NCBI RefSeq assembly: GCF_900099915.1 | Contig: NZ_FNDB01000017.1 | Coordinates: forward strand, 21,018-85,017 | DNA: 64,000 nucleotides | Direction of reading: 5' to 3' | Origin: Flavobacterium omnivorum | GTDB taxonomy: Bacteria; Bacteroidota; Bacteroidia; Flavobacteriales; Flavobacteriaceae | In this document: piece by piece, positions 54,246-62,750 of the stretch | Position numbering within the stretch: the first letter of the stretch is position 1 | Layout: every line of letters starts with the position of its first letter | Notes under the pieces: model-generated | Seen by the model: only the letters and a program-made list of their open reading frames with translations | Told to the model about the DNA's origin: nothing | The model's database searches: none | Program-made: the position numbers and the translations under genes

Positions 54246-55184
54246 TTACTTCAAATGCTCCAACATATCCGTTGTCATCGTTTCCAAATCAAACTCATGT
54301 TTCCATCCCCAGTCTTTTCTGGCCTCAGCGTCATCAATACTCGCTGGCCAGCTGTCAGCGATTTTTTGACGAAAGTCCGGCTCATAAGTGATGGTAAATT
54401 CAGGAATGTGTTTTTTGATTTCGGCAGCAATCTCCGTTGGCGTAAAGCTCATAGCTGCCAAATTGTATGCTGAATGAATTTTTATTTGGTCTGCCGGAGC
54501 TTGCATTATTTGGATGGTCGCAGCAATGGCATCGTCCATATACATCATCGGCATTTTGGTTTCTGAGGATAAAAAGCATTCGTATGTTTTATCCGAAAGT
54601 GCTTTGTGAAAAATATCCACTGCATAATCAGTAGTTCCACCACCAGGAGGCGATGACCAGCTGATTAAACCCGGATAACGGATGCTTCGTACATCTACAC
54701 CAAAAATATTATGGTAGTATTCACACCATCTTTCGCCCGCTTGTTTGCTGATTCCGTACACCGTTGAAGGTTCCATAATCGTGTATTGTGGCGTATTTTC
54801 TTTAGGAGTGGTTGGTCCAAAAACGGCAATACTCGAAGGCCAGAATATTTTTTTTATTTTTCCGGCTTTCGCCAAATTCAAAACGTGAAACAACGAATTC
54901 ATATTTAAATCCCAAGCAAATGCAGGATTTTTCTCGGCTGTTGCCGATAACAATGCGGCCATCAAATATACTTCGTCGATTTGGTGTACTTCGACCAAAT
55001 GTTCAATTTGATTAAAATCCAAAGCGTTCACGACTTCAAATGGACCGGAATTCACCACATCAATATTTAGCTTTCGGATATCCGAAGCAATTACATTTTC
55101 GGTTCCGTAAATGGAGCGCAATTTTTGCGTAAGCTCCGTTCCTATTTGGCCACAAGCGCCTATAATCAATATTTTAGTACTCAT
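54246..55184 (-). CDS. L-threonine 3-dehydrogenase, SDR/epimerase type
   Basis: 312 residues from the Met at 55184 (MSTKILIIGACGQIGTELTQ). A -7 box at 55204-55211 leaves only a short leader and excludes the longer frame from 55223. Extended SDR fold: GxxGxxG as GACGQIG, acidic ASDIRK, active-site Tyr-x3-Lys in VYGISKQAGERW, preceded by the Ser of WPSSIAVFGPTTP. This is the short-chain-type enzyme known from Flavobacterium frigidimaris, which oxidises threonine to 2-amino-3-ketobutyrate with NAD. The 3' end is duplicated as a remnant at 50377-50511. Confidence 0.9.
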   Translation of the reverse strand: MSTKILIIGACGQIGTELTQKLRSIYGTENVIASDIRKLNIDVVNSGPFEVVNALDFNQIEHLVEVHQIDEVYLMAALLSATAEKNPAFAWDLNMNSLFHVLNLAKAGKIKKIFWPSSIAVFGPTTPKENTPQYTIMEPSTVYGISKQAGERWCEYYHNIFGVDVRSIRYPGLISWSSPPGGGTTDYAVDIFHKALSDKTYECFLSSETKMPMMYMDDAIAATIQIMQAPADQIKIHSAYNLAAMSFTPTEIAAEIKKHIPEFTITYEPDFRQKIADSWPASIDDAEARKDWGWKHEFDLETMTTDMLEHLK

Positions 55185-55203
55185 TTTTATCTGTTTTGAA
55201 AAA

Positions 55204-55211
55204 CAAAGATA
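55204..55211 (-). promoter_or_regulatory. -7 box of the threonine dehydrogenase gene
   Basis: TATCTTTG on the minus strand 20 bp before the chosen start. It decides for the start at 55184. Confidence 0.5.
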
Positions 55212-55223
55212 ACGTTTTCGCAA

Positions 55224-55578
55224 ATAACATAATTTTGATATAAACGATGATAAATATCTTAAAATGATAGTAATACTTTAGATGATTTACTAATTGTCCT
55301 TTTTTTTAAATATAAAAAATGCTGCTGGGCTATAAATTTAGTAGTCCAAAATGTGATTTGCACTCAACGATTAATTTTACCAAAATATCGTACTAAAAAT
55401 TCTAAAATTGCTTTGGTGTGATTTCAAGTTTATTTTGTGAGATATTACCTTTTTTGATACCTTTATTTGTAGGCTGTTTAACCTGAAATAAAACACTTTT
55501 TAAGGAGGCAAAAAAGTGTAAAGCAATCCTATTTCTGGAATTCGTTATTGTAAATTTACTTTGTAACTTTGTGCTTTA
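55224..55578. other. Divergent intergenic region
   Basis: 355 bp without a believable frame. TAACTTTG at 55564-55571, 20 bp before the lipoprotein start (55591), fits a -7 box. The remainder is A/T-rich with no repeat or hairpin I can defend. Confidence 0.45.
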
Positions 55579-55590
55579 ATGAAATTAAAA

Positions 55591-56196
55591 ATGAAATACA
55601 ATTTAGCCGTGTTCTTTTCGCTGATTTTCCTTTTGTTATCTTGTAAAGATGACAATCAAAAACGCATTGCGGAGAATGAAAAAGCGATCCAAAGAAGAGA
55701 AATCATATTTACAAATGTACAGAAAGGATGGGTTTTCTACGACACTCCGGTAACAGAAGCTTCTGAAAACAGTGTAGCAACTTGGAGTGAATGGCGAATT
55801 TTTTTAGCAGAATTAGCGCAAAAACCCAAAAAAACGATTGGTGCTTTTCAGCAAAAATCAAAGTCGCTTACTAAAAAAGCAATGGCTTTAAATGACAATA
55901 TTCCTTTTGAATTTAGCAAACCACAGATAAAAAGCAGGATTTCGACCTTAATTACTAAAGTTCAAATGCTGGATTTATTTCTTAATCTAGATAATATTCC
56001 AGATAAAAAAGTGACGCAGTTAGTTGCTGAAATTAATTTGGAACTCGTTTCCTTACAAAGACAAATGGACAAAATTGTTGACAAAAGTAACATTCCAGTC
56101 GAAGAAGGAGAATCTGACTTATTGAAAATGATGGACACCTCAAGAGCCATTCCTAATACACCAATCATAGATCCAAATATACCACGCGTTGAGTAA
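55591..56196 (+). CDS. Hypothetical lipoprotein upstream of mfd, 201 aa
   Basis: The Met at 55591 opens a lipoprotein signal (MKYNLAVFFSLIFLLLSC); the frame starts four codons earlier at 55579, both possible. The mature part is helical, probably a bundle (KRIAENEKAIQRREIIFTNVQKGW, QKPKKTIGAFQQKSKSLTKKAMAL, QLVAEINLELVSLQRQMDKIVDK), with a Pro-rich tail. No family recognised. The last codons overlap the start of mfd by 8 bases, so it is translationally coupled to it, although a periplasmic lipoprotein has no evident link with DNA repair. Confidence 0.75.
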   Translation: MKYNLAVFFSLIFLLLSCKDDNQKRIAENEKAIQRREIIFTNVQKGWVFYDTPVTEASENSVATWSEWRIFLAELAQKPKKTIGAFQQKSKSLTKKAMALNDNIPFEFSKPQIKSRISTLITKVQMLDLFLNLDNIPDKKVTQLVAEINLELVSLQRQMDKIVDKSNIPVEEGESDLLKMMDTSRAIPNTPIIDPNIPRVE

Positions 56197-59100
56197 AAAA
56201 ATCTTATACCATACCTACGATAATTCGCCAAAAACCCAGCAAATAGTTGCACGGTTATTAGAAAATAATCAAGTAAAAATGCAGTTGTCAGGACTTTTGG
56301 GTTCTGCAGTTTCGTTTGTAATTCGTTCCGTTTTCAAACAGTCGGAGCTTCCTTTTTTAGTTATTTTAAACAATAAAGAGGAAGCGGCGTATTACTTGAA
56401 CGATTTGGAACAAATGATTGGGGAGCAAGATGTGCTATTTTATCCCGGTTCATTTCGCCGCCCGTACGAAATTGAAGATACGGATAATGCGAATGTTTTG
56501 CTTCGCGCCGAAGTGTTAAACCGAATCAATTCCCGCAAAAAGCCGGCCGTTATTGTTACGTATCCTGAAGCCTTGTTCGAAAAAGTGGTCACCCGAAAAG
56601 AACTGGATAAAAACACACTTAAAGTAACCGTTGGTGATAAGATTTCGATTGATTTTATTAACGAAGTATTATTCGAATACGAATTTAAAAGAGTTGATTT
56701 TATTACTGAACCTGGAGAATTTTCTGTTCGTGGAGGAATTGTTGACGTGTTTTCATTTTCGAATGATAATCCGTACCGAATTGAGTTTTTTGGCGATGAA
56801 GTGGAAAGCATCCGTACGTTTGATGTTGCGACTCAATTGTCAATTTTACAACAGAAGAAAATCACGATAATCCCAAATGTGGAAAATAAAGTTTTTCAGG
56901 AAAACCGAGAAAGTTTCTTAGATTATATTTCGGAGAAAACAGTGATTTTCATTCAGAACACCGAAGATTTTTTATTGCAATTGGACAAACAATTTGGCAA
57001 AGCCGAAGAAGCTTTCGCAAAATTGTCGCAGGAAATAAAGCGGTCTTCGCCAGAACAATTGTTTTTGAACCAAGCAGAATTTATAAAAAGAGCGTTAGAT
57101 TTCCCCATTGTGGAATTGAGTTCAAAAGCTATTTTTAAAACCAACAAAAAATTTGAATTTCACATTCAGCCACAACCGTCGTTTAATAAACAATTTGATT
57201 TGTTGCTGAATAATCTGAATGAAAATCATTTTAATGGTTACAAAAATTACTTGTTTTGTTCGAATGAAGCGCAGGCAAAACGATTTCATGATATTTTTGA
57301 AACGTTGGATGAAGCGAATTCTGAGAATATCCGCAAGCAATACAACACCATTGTTTTGCCTTTGTACCAAGGATTTATTGACGAAGAAAACCAAATAACC
57401 TGTTACACTGACCACCAGATTTTTGAACGGTACCATAAATTCAATATTAAAAACGGTTATTCGAAAAAGCAGAATATCACGTTAAAAGAACTCACGACCT
57501 TAGCTGTTGGTGATTATGTGACGCATATTGACCACGGAATTGGACGATTTGGAGGACTGCAAAAAATACAGGTTGAAGGCAAAATACAAGAAGCCATCAA
57601 GCTCGTTTATGCTGATAATGACATTGTGTATGTAAGCATCCATTCGCTGCATAAAATTTCGAAATACAACGGAAAAGACGGAACGCCACCCAAAATTTAC
57701 AAATTGGGTTCAAATGCTTGGAAGATTTTAAAGCAAAAAACTAAGGCACGCGTCAAACATATTGCATTTAATTTGATTCAATTGTATGCCAAAAGAAGAC
57801 TTGAAAAAGGATTCCAATTTGCGCCCGACAGTTATTTGCAAAATGAACTAGAAAGTTCTTTTATGTACGAAGATACGCCGGATCAAACCAAATCTACGGC
57901 AGAAGTAAAAGCCGATATGGAAAGTGATCGTCCGATGGATCGCTTGGTTTGTGGAGATGTAGGTTTTGGTAAAACTGAAGTCGCTATTCGTGCGGCTTTC
58001 AAAGCAGTGGATAATAGTAAACAAGTGGCAATTTTGGTTCCCACAACCATTTTGGCATACCAACATTACCGAACCTTTACAGAACGATTGAAGGATATGC
58101 CGGTTTCTATTGGGTATTTGAATCGTTTTAGAACGGCCAAACAAAAAGCAGAAACCTTAAAGTTATTAGCCGAAGGAAAACTTGATATTTTGATTGGAAC
58201 ACACCAATTGGTTAGCAAAAATGTAGTTTTCAAAGACCTTGGATTGTTGATTGTGGATGAAGAACAAAAATTTGGCGTCAATGTAAAAGACAAGCTAAAA
58301 ACGATTGCGGCCAATGTGGATACCCTGACATTGACAGCAACGCCAATTCCTAGAACCTTGCAGTTTTCACTGATGGCTGCCCGTGATTTATCCGTGATTA
58401 CAACGCCTCCGCCCAATCGTTATCCTATAGAAACAAACGTAGTTGGTTTTAGTGAAGAGATGATTCGGGATGCGATTTCGTATGAAATTCAGCGCAACGG
58501 ACAGGTTTTTTTCATTAATAATAGAATAGAAAACATCAAGGAAGTGGCCGGAATGATTCAGCGTTTGGTCCCAAATGCCAAAGTTGGAATTGGTCACGGC
58601 CAAATGGATGGAAAAAAACTCGAGGAATTAATGTTGGCTTTCATGAACGGAGAATTTGATGTTTTGGTAGCAACAACAATTATCGAAAGCGGTTTAGACG
58701 TTCCTAATGCGAATACGATTTTTATCAACAATGCCAATAATTTCGGATTGTCTGATTTGCATCAAATGCGCGGTCGAGTAGGACGTAGCAACAAGAAAGC
58801 ATTCTGTTATTTTATTTGTCCACCATATTCCGCGATGACTGATGATGCCAGAAAACGAATTCAGGCTTTGGAACAATTCAGCGACTTGGGAAGCGGATTC
58901 AATATTGCGATGAAAGATTTAGAGATTCGCGGTGCCGGAGATTTATTAGGAGGTGAGCAAAGTGGTTTCATCAACGAAATTGGTTTTGATACGTACCAAA
59001 AAATAATGAACGAAGCCATTGACGAATTGAAAGAAAATGAATTCAAAGATTTGTATCCGGAGGAAAATAATTTGGAAACCAAAGAATACGTCAAAGACTT

Positions 59101-59557
59101 GCAAATCGACACTGATTTTGAGCTGTTGTTTTCTGATGAATACATCAATAATGTTTCGGAGCGATTGAGTTTGTATAATGAATTAGGTACTGTAAAAAAC
59201 GAGGAAGAATTAATCGTATTCCAGAACAAATTAATTGACCGTTTTGGTCCAATGCCACCACGTGCCAAAGCGTTAATGAATAGTATTCGTATCAAATGGA
59301 TTGCGACCCGCATTGGAATCGAAAAATTAGTGATGAAACAAGGCAAGATGATTGGGTATTTCATTTCGGATCAACAATCAGATTATTACCAATCCAAACG
59401 TTTTCAGGATGTGTTACAATTTGTGCAAAAACACAGTTCTATTTGTAAAATGAAAGAGAAACAAACGCCGGCTGGATTAAGACTTTTGTTAACTTTTGAC
59501 AATGTGAAAAATACAAGAACAGCATTGGAATTGATGGAGTTGTTGGGTGGGGAATAA
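56189..59557 (+). CDS. mfd: Transcription-repair coupling factor Mfd
   Basis: 1122 residues. Mfd removes stalled RNA polymerase at DNA lesions and recruits UvrA. The N-terminal UvrB-like region (about 40-350) includes YPGSFRRPYEIEDTDNANVL; the RNA-polymerase-interacting domain follows (VGDYVTHIDHGIGRFGGLQ). The RecG-like translocase has Walker A GDVGFGKTEVA (about 588-598), DEEQ in LLIVDEEQKFG, TATPIPRTL, and ATTIIESGLDVPNANT, then the C-terminal TRCF domain. The start codon is TTG at 56189, overlapping the lipoprotein stop. A REP palindrome ends the transcript. Confidence 0.97.
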   Translation: MSKKILYHTYDNSPKTQQIVARLLENNQVKMQLSGLLGSAVSFVIRSVFKQSELPFLVILNNKEEAAYYLNDLEQMIGEQDVLFYPGSFRRPYEIEDTDNANVLLRAEVLNRINSRKKPAVIVTYPEALFEKVVTRKELDKNTLKVTVGDKISIDFINEVLFEYEFKRVDFITEPGEFSVRGGIVDVFSFSNDNPYRIEFFGDEVESIRTFDVATQLSILQQKKITIIPNVENKVFQENRESFLDYISEKTVIFIQNTEDFLLQLDKQFGKAEEAFAKLSQEIKRSSPEQLFLNQAEFIKRALDFPIVELSSKAIFKTNKKFEFHIQPQPSFNKQFDLLLNNLNENHFNGYKNYLFCSNEAQAKRFHDIFETLDEANSENIRKQYNTIVLPLYQGFIDEENQITCYTDHQIFERYHKFNIKNGYSKKQNITLKELTTLAVGDYVTHIDHGIGRFGGLQKIQVEGKIQEAIKLVYADNDIVYVSIHSLHKISKYNGKDGTPPKIYKLGSNAWKILKQKTKARVKHIAFNLIQLYAKRRLEKGFQFAPDSYLQNELESSFMYEDTPDQTKSTAEVKADMESDRPMDRLVCGDVGFGKTEVAIRAAFKAVDNSKQVAILVPTTILAYQHYRTFTERLKDMPVSIGYLNRFRTAKQKAETLKLLAEGKLDILIGTHQLVSKNVVFKDLGLLIVDEEQKFGVNVKDKLKTIAANVDTLTLTATPIPRTLQFSLMAARDLSVITTPPPNRYPIETNVVGFSEEMIRDAISYEIQRNGQVFFINNRIENIKEVAGMIQRLVPNAKVGIGHGQMDGKKLEELMLAFMNGEFDVLVATTIIESGLDVPNANTIFINNANNFGLSDLHQMRGRVGRSNKKAFCYFICPPYSAMTDDARKRIQALEQFSDLGSGFNIAMKDLEIRGAGDLLGGEQSGFINEIGFDTYQKIMNEAIDELKENEFKDLYPEENNLETKEYVKDLQIDTDFELLFSDEYINNVSERLSLYNELGTVKNEEELIVFQNKLIDRFGPMPPRAKALMNSIRIKWIATRIGIEKLVMKQGKMIGYFISDQQSDYYQSKRFQDVLQFVQKHSSICKMKEKQTPAGLRLLLTFDNVKNTRTALELMELLGGE

Positions 59558-59566
59558 GACATTACT

Positions 59567-59599
59567 AAAGCTTCCAGCCTTCAAAAGGCTGGAAGCTTT
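59567..59599 (+). repeat. REP palindrome 1 next to the second transposase (acts as mfd terminator)
   Basis: AAAGCTTCCAGCCTT and AAGGCTGGAAGCTTT form a near-perfect stem; T-rich after it. The core of 29 bases recurs exactly at 60251-60279 on the other side of the transposase gene, in the same orientation. Confidence 0.88.
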
Positions 59600-59608
59600 C
59601 TTTTGAAC

Positions 59609-60217
59609 TTACTCCATAATCAATCCTTCAATTTCATCCAAATTTGGATTACTAGAATGGTAGTATTTAAAATTTTCTAAATCATGAAAATATTCTATAA
59701 CCTTTTCTCTTTGTAATTTTGTCTTCTTGTTTGAGATAACTGTCCCATAAGAAGTCCAAGGATATTCTATGATGTGTTCTGTAAACTTATGATGAACCGG
59801 ATTATTGTGGATATAAAAAACAAGTTTTTGGAAGTAAGTTTCTGAATTAACTACTTTTCGCCTAAAGTTTTTCTCAAATAAACTACCTGTCCTGTTATAT
59901 CGTTTATTCATGGCTAAAGTATAAGCATTGAATAAATTTGAAAACTGTTTTGAAGCAATAACTATTTTTGGTTTATCAGTTGAAGAGTATTCTAATTTTG
60001 TACTATCAATTTCTTCAGTTTCTTTGATGTACACCAAAATGTGAAAATGATTTTTCATCAAACACCAAGCATAAGTTTCTGCTACGGGGTCAATGTATTT
60101 CTCGTATAACCTCAAAAAATGTTTATAGTTCTCAATTTCATAAAACAAATCGATTCCATTATTGCCTCTATTATAAATATGATAGTATTTACCGTTTTCA
60201 AGAGGAATTGGATTCAT
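59609..60217 (-). CDS. REP-associated transposase (IS200-like Y1-HUH), second family
   Basis: About 202 residues from the Met at 60217 (MNPIPLENGKYYHIYNRGNNG); the upstream frame back to 60268 runs into the palindrome. The HUH pair is in MKNHFHILVYI; the Tyr helix is FQKLVFYIHNNPVHHKF, with GSLFEKNFRRKVV before it. A C-terminal extension of about 40 residues is extra. It belongs to a different subgroup from the plus-strand transposase at 30433. It is bounded by two identical palindromes, its probable REP substrates. Confidence 0.9.
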   Translation of the reverse strand: MNPIPLENGKYYHIYNRGNNGIDLFYEIENYKHFLRLYEKYIDPVAETYAWCLMKNHFHILVYIKETEEIDSTKLEYSSTDKPKIVIASKQFSNLFNAYTLAMNKRYNRTGSLFEKNFRRKVVNSETYFQKLVFYIHNNPVHHKFTEHIIEYPWTSYGTVISNKKTKLQREKVIEYFHDLENFKYYHSSNPNLDEIEGLIME

Positions 60218-60250
60218 AATATTTTTTAGTTTAAAAGCTTCTTTCAATTT

Positions 60251-60286
60251 AAAGCTTCCAGCCTTCAAAAGGCTGGAAGATTTTTT
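60251..60286 (-). repeat. REP palindrome 2 next to the second transposase
   Basis: AAAGCTTCCAGCC...GGCTGGAAG, sharing 29 bases with the copy at 59567-59595, followed by a T-run on the plus strand. It lies between the transposase and the ACT-domain gene and can also act as a terminator. Confidence 0.88.
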
Positions 60287-60301
60287 GATTAGCGGAGTTT
60301 T

Positions 60302-60958
60302 CTAATTCTTCAAATCCTTAATCACTTTAAAAGCAACATCAACTTGTTCTTCACTCACTAAAATGGTAAACTCGTTTGAAGTCGAAATCACTTCGTTTAT
60401 GATAATTCCTTCCCAAGCCAAACGTTGAAAAATGAAATAGTAAATCCCCGGAACGACAATGTTTTCTTTGGGTAATTTTACTGTAATCGAAGCCAAGTTA
60501 TCCAGTTTTTGAATCAGTTTTTCAGTGGAAAAATGCTTGTCTACTAAGTGATTAATGCTGTTACTAACTACAATATTAGTTTCATTTACACCTCTGGAAG
60601 AAGTGTAAAAAATATCAGGTAACGTATTAATATCTGTAATTAAATCGGCTTGTTTGTTCAAAACGGTGTCGGAAGCAGCAAAAGTGTAGTCAGTCAAAGC
60701 GGAACGAACGGTGATTTCCCCGATATTTTTGATGACTTTATTGATCTTGTGATTTAACCTAAAATCCAGTTCTTCTGTTAGTCTTTTTAAAGCCATAACA
60801 ACGGCTCCTTGTTTTACTTCCTTGCCAAATTCACTTTCTAATTCGGTCATTATGTTTCGGGATAATGAGGTCAGATTGATGATACCTAATGACAATGCAT
60901 TCAGCAAAAAAGGCTTTGTTTTGATGTAGTTTTCTACAATGGAAGAAACAGTTTTCAT
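60302..60958 (-). CDS. ACT-domain regulatory protein with N-terminal winged-helix-like part
   Basis: 218 residues, cytoplasmic. The N-terminal 80 residues (IVENYIKTKPFLLNALSLGIINLTSLSRNIMTELESEFGKEVKQGAVVMALKRLTEEL) look like a winged helix. The C-terminal part has two ACT-like units: NKVIKNIGEITVRSALTDYTFAAS and LDNLASITVKLPKENIVVPGIYYFIFQRLAWEGIIINEVISTSNEFTILVSEEQVDVAFKVIKDL. The last unit resembles aspartate-kinase ACT domains, so automated pipelines may call it aspartate kinase, but no kinase domain exists. It may sense an amino acid. It has a perfect Bacteroidota promoter. Confidence 0.8.
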   Translation of the reverse strand: MKTVSSIVENYIKTKPFLLNALSLGIINLTSLSRNIMTELESEFGKEVKQGAVVMALKRLTEELDFRLNHKINKVIKNIGEITVRSALTDYTFAASDTVLNKQADLITDINTLPDIFYTSSRGVNETNIVVSNSINHLVDKHFSTEKLIQKLDNLASITVKLPKENIVVPGIYYFIFQRLAWEGIIINEVISTSNEFTILVSEEQVDVAFKVIKDLKN

Positions 60959-61015
60959 GATGTAATTTTTTTAGTTGGTTGTTATTATACGCGTAGTTAG
61001 TGTGTAAATAAGACG

Positions 61016-61046
61016 CAAATATAAATAAAAAACAATTTGTTACAAA
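61016..61046 (-). promoter_or_regulatory. Promoter of the ACT-domain gene
   Basis: TTTG (inverse of 61043-61046) and TATATTTG (inverse of 61016-61023) are separated by exactly 19 bp on the minus strand, fitting the consensus. It lies 58 bp upstream of the start and just after the yraN stop. Confidence 0.75.
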
Positions 61047-61067
61047 TATAACATCAAGAAAAAACGT

Positions 61068-61427
61068 TTAAAAGTGATAAAAAGCATCGATAAGATGCTC
61101 AATTACAAAAGATTTACCTTCTTTATGGATGGCTATTATGTCAAAACGGACTTCAATATCTAAATTTCTTTCGTTGACAAACGCATCAACGGCCTTTACA
61201 AGAAGCTGAATTTTTTTTGGTTTTACAAAATCCTGAGGCAAGCCAAATTCCAAAGAGGAACGGGTTTTTACTTCAACAACAGCAAGTGTGTTTCCTTTTT
61301 GGGCGAGAATATCTATTTCGGCTTTTTGGAACGTCCAGTTCGTTTGCAAAATCGTGTAACCGTCTTTGCGTAGAAATTCAATTGCCATTTCTTCTCCAAG
61401 TTTTCCGAGTTCATTGTGTTCCGCCAT
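61068..61427 (-). CDS. YraN/UPF0102 family nuclease-like protein
   Basis: 119 residues. NELGKLGEEMAIEFLRKDGYTILQTNWTFQKAEIDILAQKGNTLAVVEVKTRSSLEFG shows the family PD-(D/E)XK core: the Glu in KLGEE, the Asp in EIDIL and the E-x-K of VEVKTR. Function unknown, possibly a DNA repair or recombination nuclease. It lies 158 bp downstream of the LD-carboxypeptidase gene stop on the same strand. Confidence 0.93.
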   Translation of the reverse strand: MAEHNELGKLGEEMAIEFLRKDGYTILQTNWTFQKAEIDILAQKGNTLAVVEVKTRSSLEFGLPQDFVKPKKIQLLVKAVDAFVNERNLDIEVRFDIIAIHKEGKSFVIEHLIDAFYHF

Positions 61428-61560
61428 AAAAAGTCTTCTTTTAAGGTTCAGATATTTAGTTTTTAAACTTCAACAAGGAATCCCCAGTATTCGGGACTTT
61501 AATCTATAATCAAAATTTAGTTGTACAGCAATTATCCTGAGTGTACTTTCTTTTTGTCTC

Positions 61561-61577
61561 TCCCTCCTTCGGAGGGA
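61561..61577 (-). terminator. Hairpin after the LD-carboxypeptidase gene
   Basis: TCCCTCC-TTC-GGAGGGA, a 7-bp G+C stem, 9 bases past the gene stop. The minus-strand tail is A/G-rich at first and then contains a short T-poor run, so termination is moderately supported. Confidence 0.45.
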
Positions 61578-61585
61578 GGATTTCT

Positions 61586-62587
61586 TTATTCAAAAACCAG
61601 TGTACTACTTTTATCGTTGACATTTATCGTCACATTATTCCCTAAAATCAAGGCTCTATTATCTTGAATATGACCTGCAGGAAAATTGTACATAATAGGA
61701 ATATTGTACTTTTTGGTAACATCTTCTATAATTTCCATTGCATTTTTCCCCCACGGAATATCATTATCTTTCATTTTTGTCATGGAACCCACAACAATTC
61801 CTTTAATGCTTTCCAGACAACCATTTCGTCTTAAATTCATCATCATGCGGTCAATATGATACAAATATTCATCTAAATCTTCGATAAACAAGATTTTATC
61901 AGAACAATCAATAGCGGATGGAGAACCAAACAAACTATACAGAATCGATAAATTTCCACCCACTAATTCTCCGGTGGCTTTTCCAGGTCTGTTCATCAGG
62001 AAAGGATCTATTTCGTAAGACAGTTTTTCGCCAAATAAAGCAATTCGCAAGGTTTCTATGGCTTGGGGAGTTGCTCTTGGAGCGGTTATTGGCATGATTC
62101 CGTGAATGGATTTGTAACCCATAGTATTCAGATGATTGTGTAAAACGGTCACATCACTGAAACCTACAATCCATTTTGGATTTTCTTTGAAAGCAGTAAA
62201 ATCTAATAAATCAATTATTCGTACAGTTCCGTATCCACCTTTTACGCACCAGATGGCTTTGATATTTGGATTGTCCAATTGCTGCTGAAAATCTGCGGCA
62301 CGTTGTTCGTCGGTTCCAGCTAACTGATTGTTGTCTAAACCTATTGTGCTGCCAATGACTACTTCTAAACCCCAACTTTTCAATAAAGCAATAGCGGGTT
62401 TCAAGTTGTCATCTGTATTTTTTCTGGCTGTTGCCAAAATTGCTACGGTATCTCCTTTTTGTAAATTGGGTGGTGTAATCATGTTGTATTGGGCTTGACT
62501 GTTGAAAGATTGTAAAACAAAAATAAGCAATAGAAATTGATATAATATAGGACGGCGAGGTGTAAAAGTAAATCGGTTTTTGATCAT
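61586..62587 (-). CDS. LD-carboxypeptidase (S66) with an unusual N-terminal signal segment
   Basis: 333 residues. It cuts the bond between L- and D-residues in murein peptides for recycling. The nucleophile Ser is in VGFSDVTVLHNH, and the Glu and His in LFIEDLDEYLYHID and FPAGHIQDNRALILG. Typical relatives begin near residue 36 (MITPPNLQKGDTVAI). Here the frame runs 35 residues further up, with a hydrophobic segment ending in SFNSQAQ that looks like a signal peptide. A TATCTTTG box at 62642-62649, 55 bp upstream of the long start, permits it. If the long form is used, the enzyme is periplasmic. Confidence 0.88.
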   Translation of the reverse strand: MIKNRFTFTPRRPILYQFLLLIFVLQSFNSQAQYNMITPPNLQKGDTVAILATARKNTDDNLKPAIALLKSWGLEVVIGSTIGLDNNQLAGTDEQRAADFQQQLDNPNIKAIWCVKGGYGTVRIIDLLDFTAFKENPKWIVGFSDVTVLHNHLNTMGYKSIHGIMPITAPRATPQAIETLRIALFGEKLSYEIDPFLMNRPGKATGELVGGNLSILYSLFGSPSAIDCSDKILFIEDLDEYLYHIDRMMMNLRRNGCLESIKGIVVGSMTKMKDNDIPWGKNAMEIIEDVTKKYNIPIMYNFPAGHIQDNRALILGNNVTINVNDKSSTLVFE

Positions 62588-62750
62588 GCTTGAATGCTTT
62601 TCTGAAAAAATTCTAGTTGGAATGTGTTTAAATGATTAAAACAAAGATAGACAATTAGAAAATAATTCTAAGTTCAGGTTCAAATGACTATTTTTACAAT
62701 AGCCAGATTCAAAGAGGAATCTAATCACCGACTGGAAATAAATAGCATTT

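Noticed and set aside
60302..60958. Aspartate kinase
   Set aside because: Only the regulatory ACT-like part is present; there is no amino-acid-kinase domain, so the kinase name is not justified.
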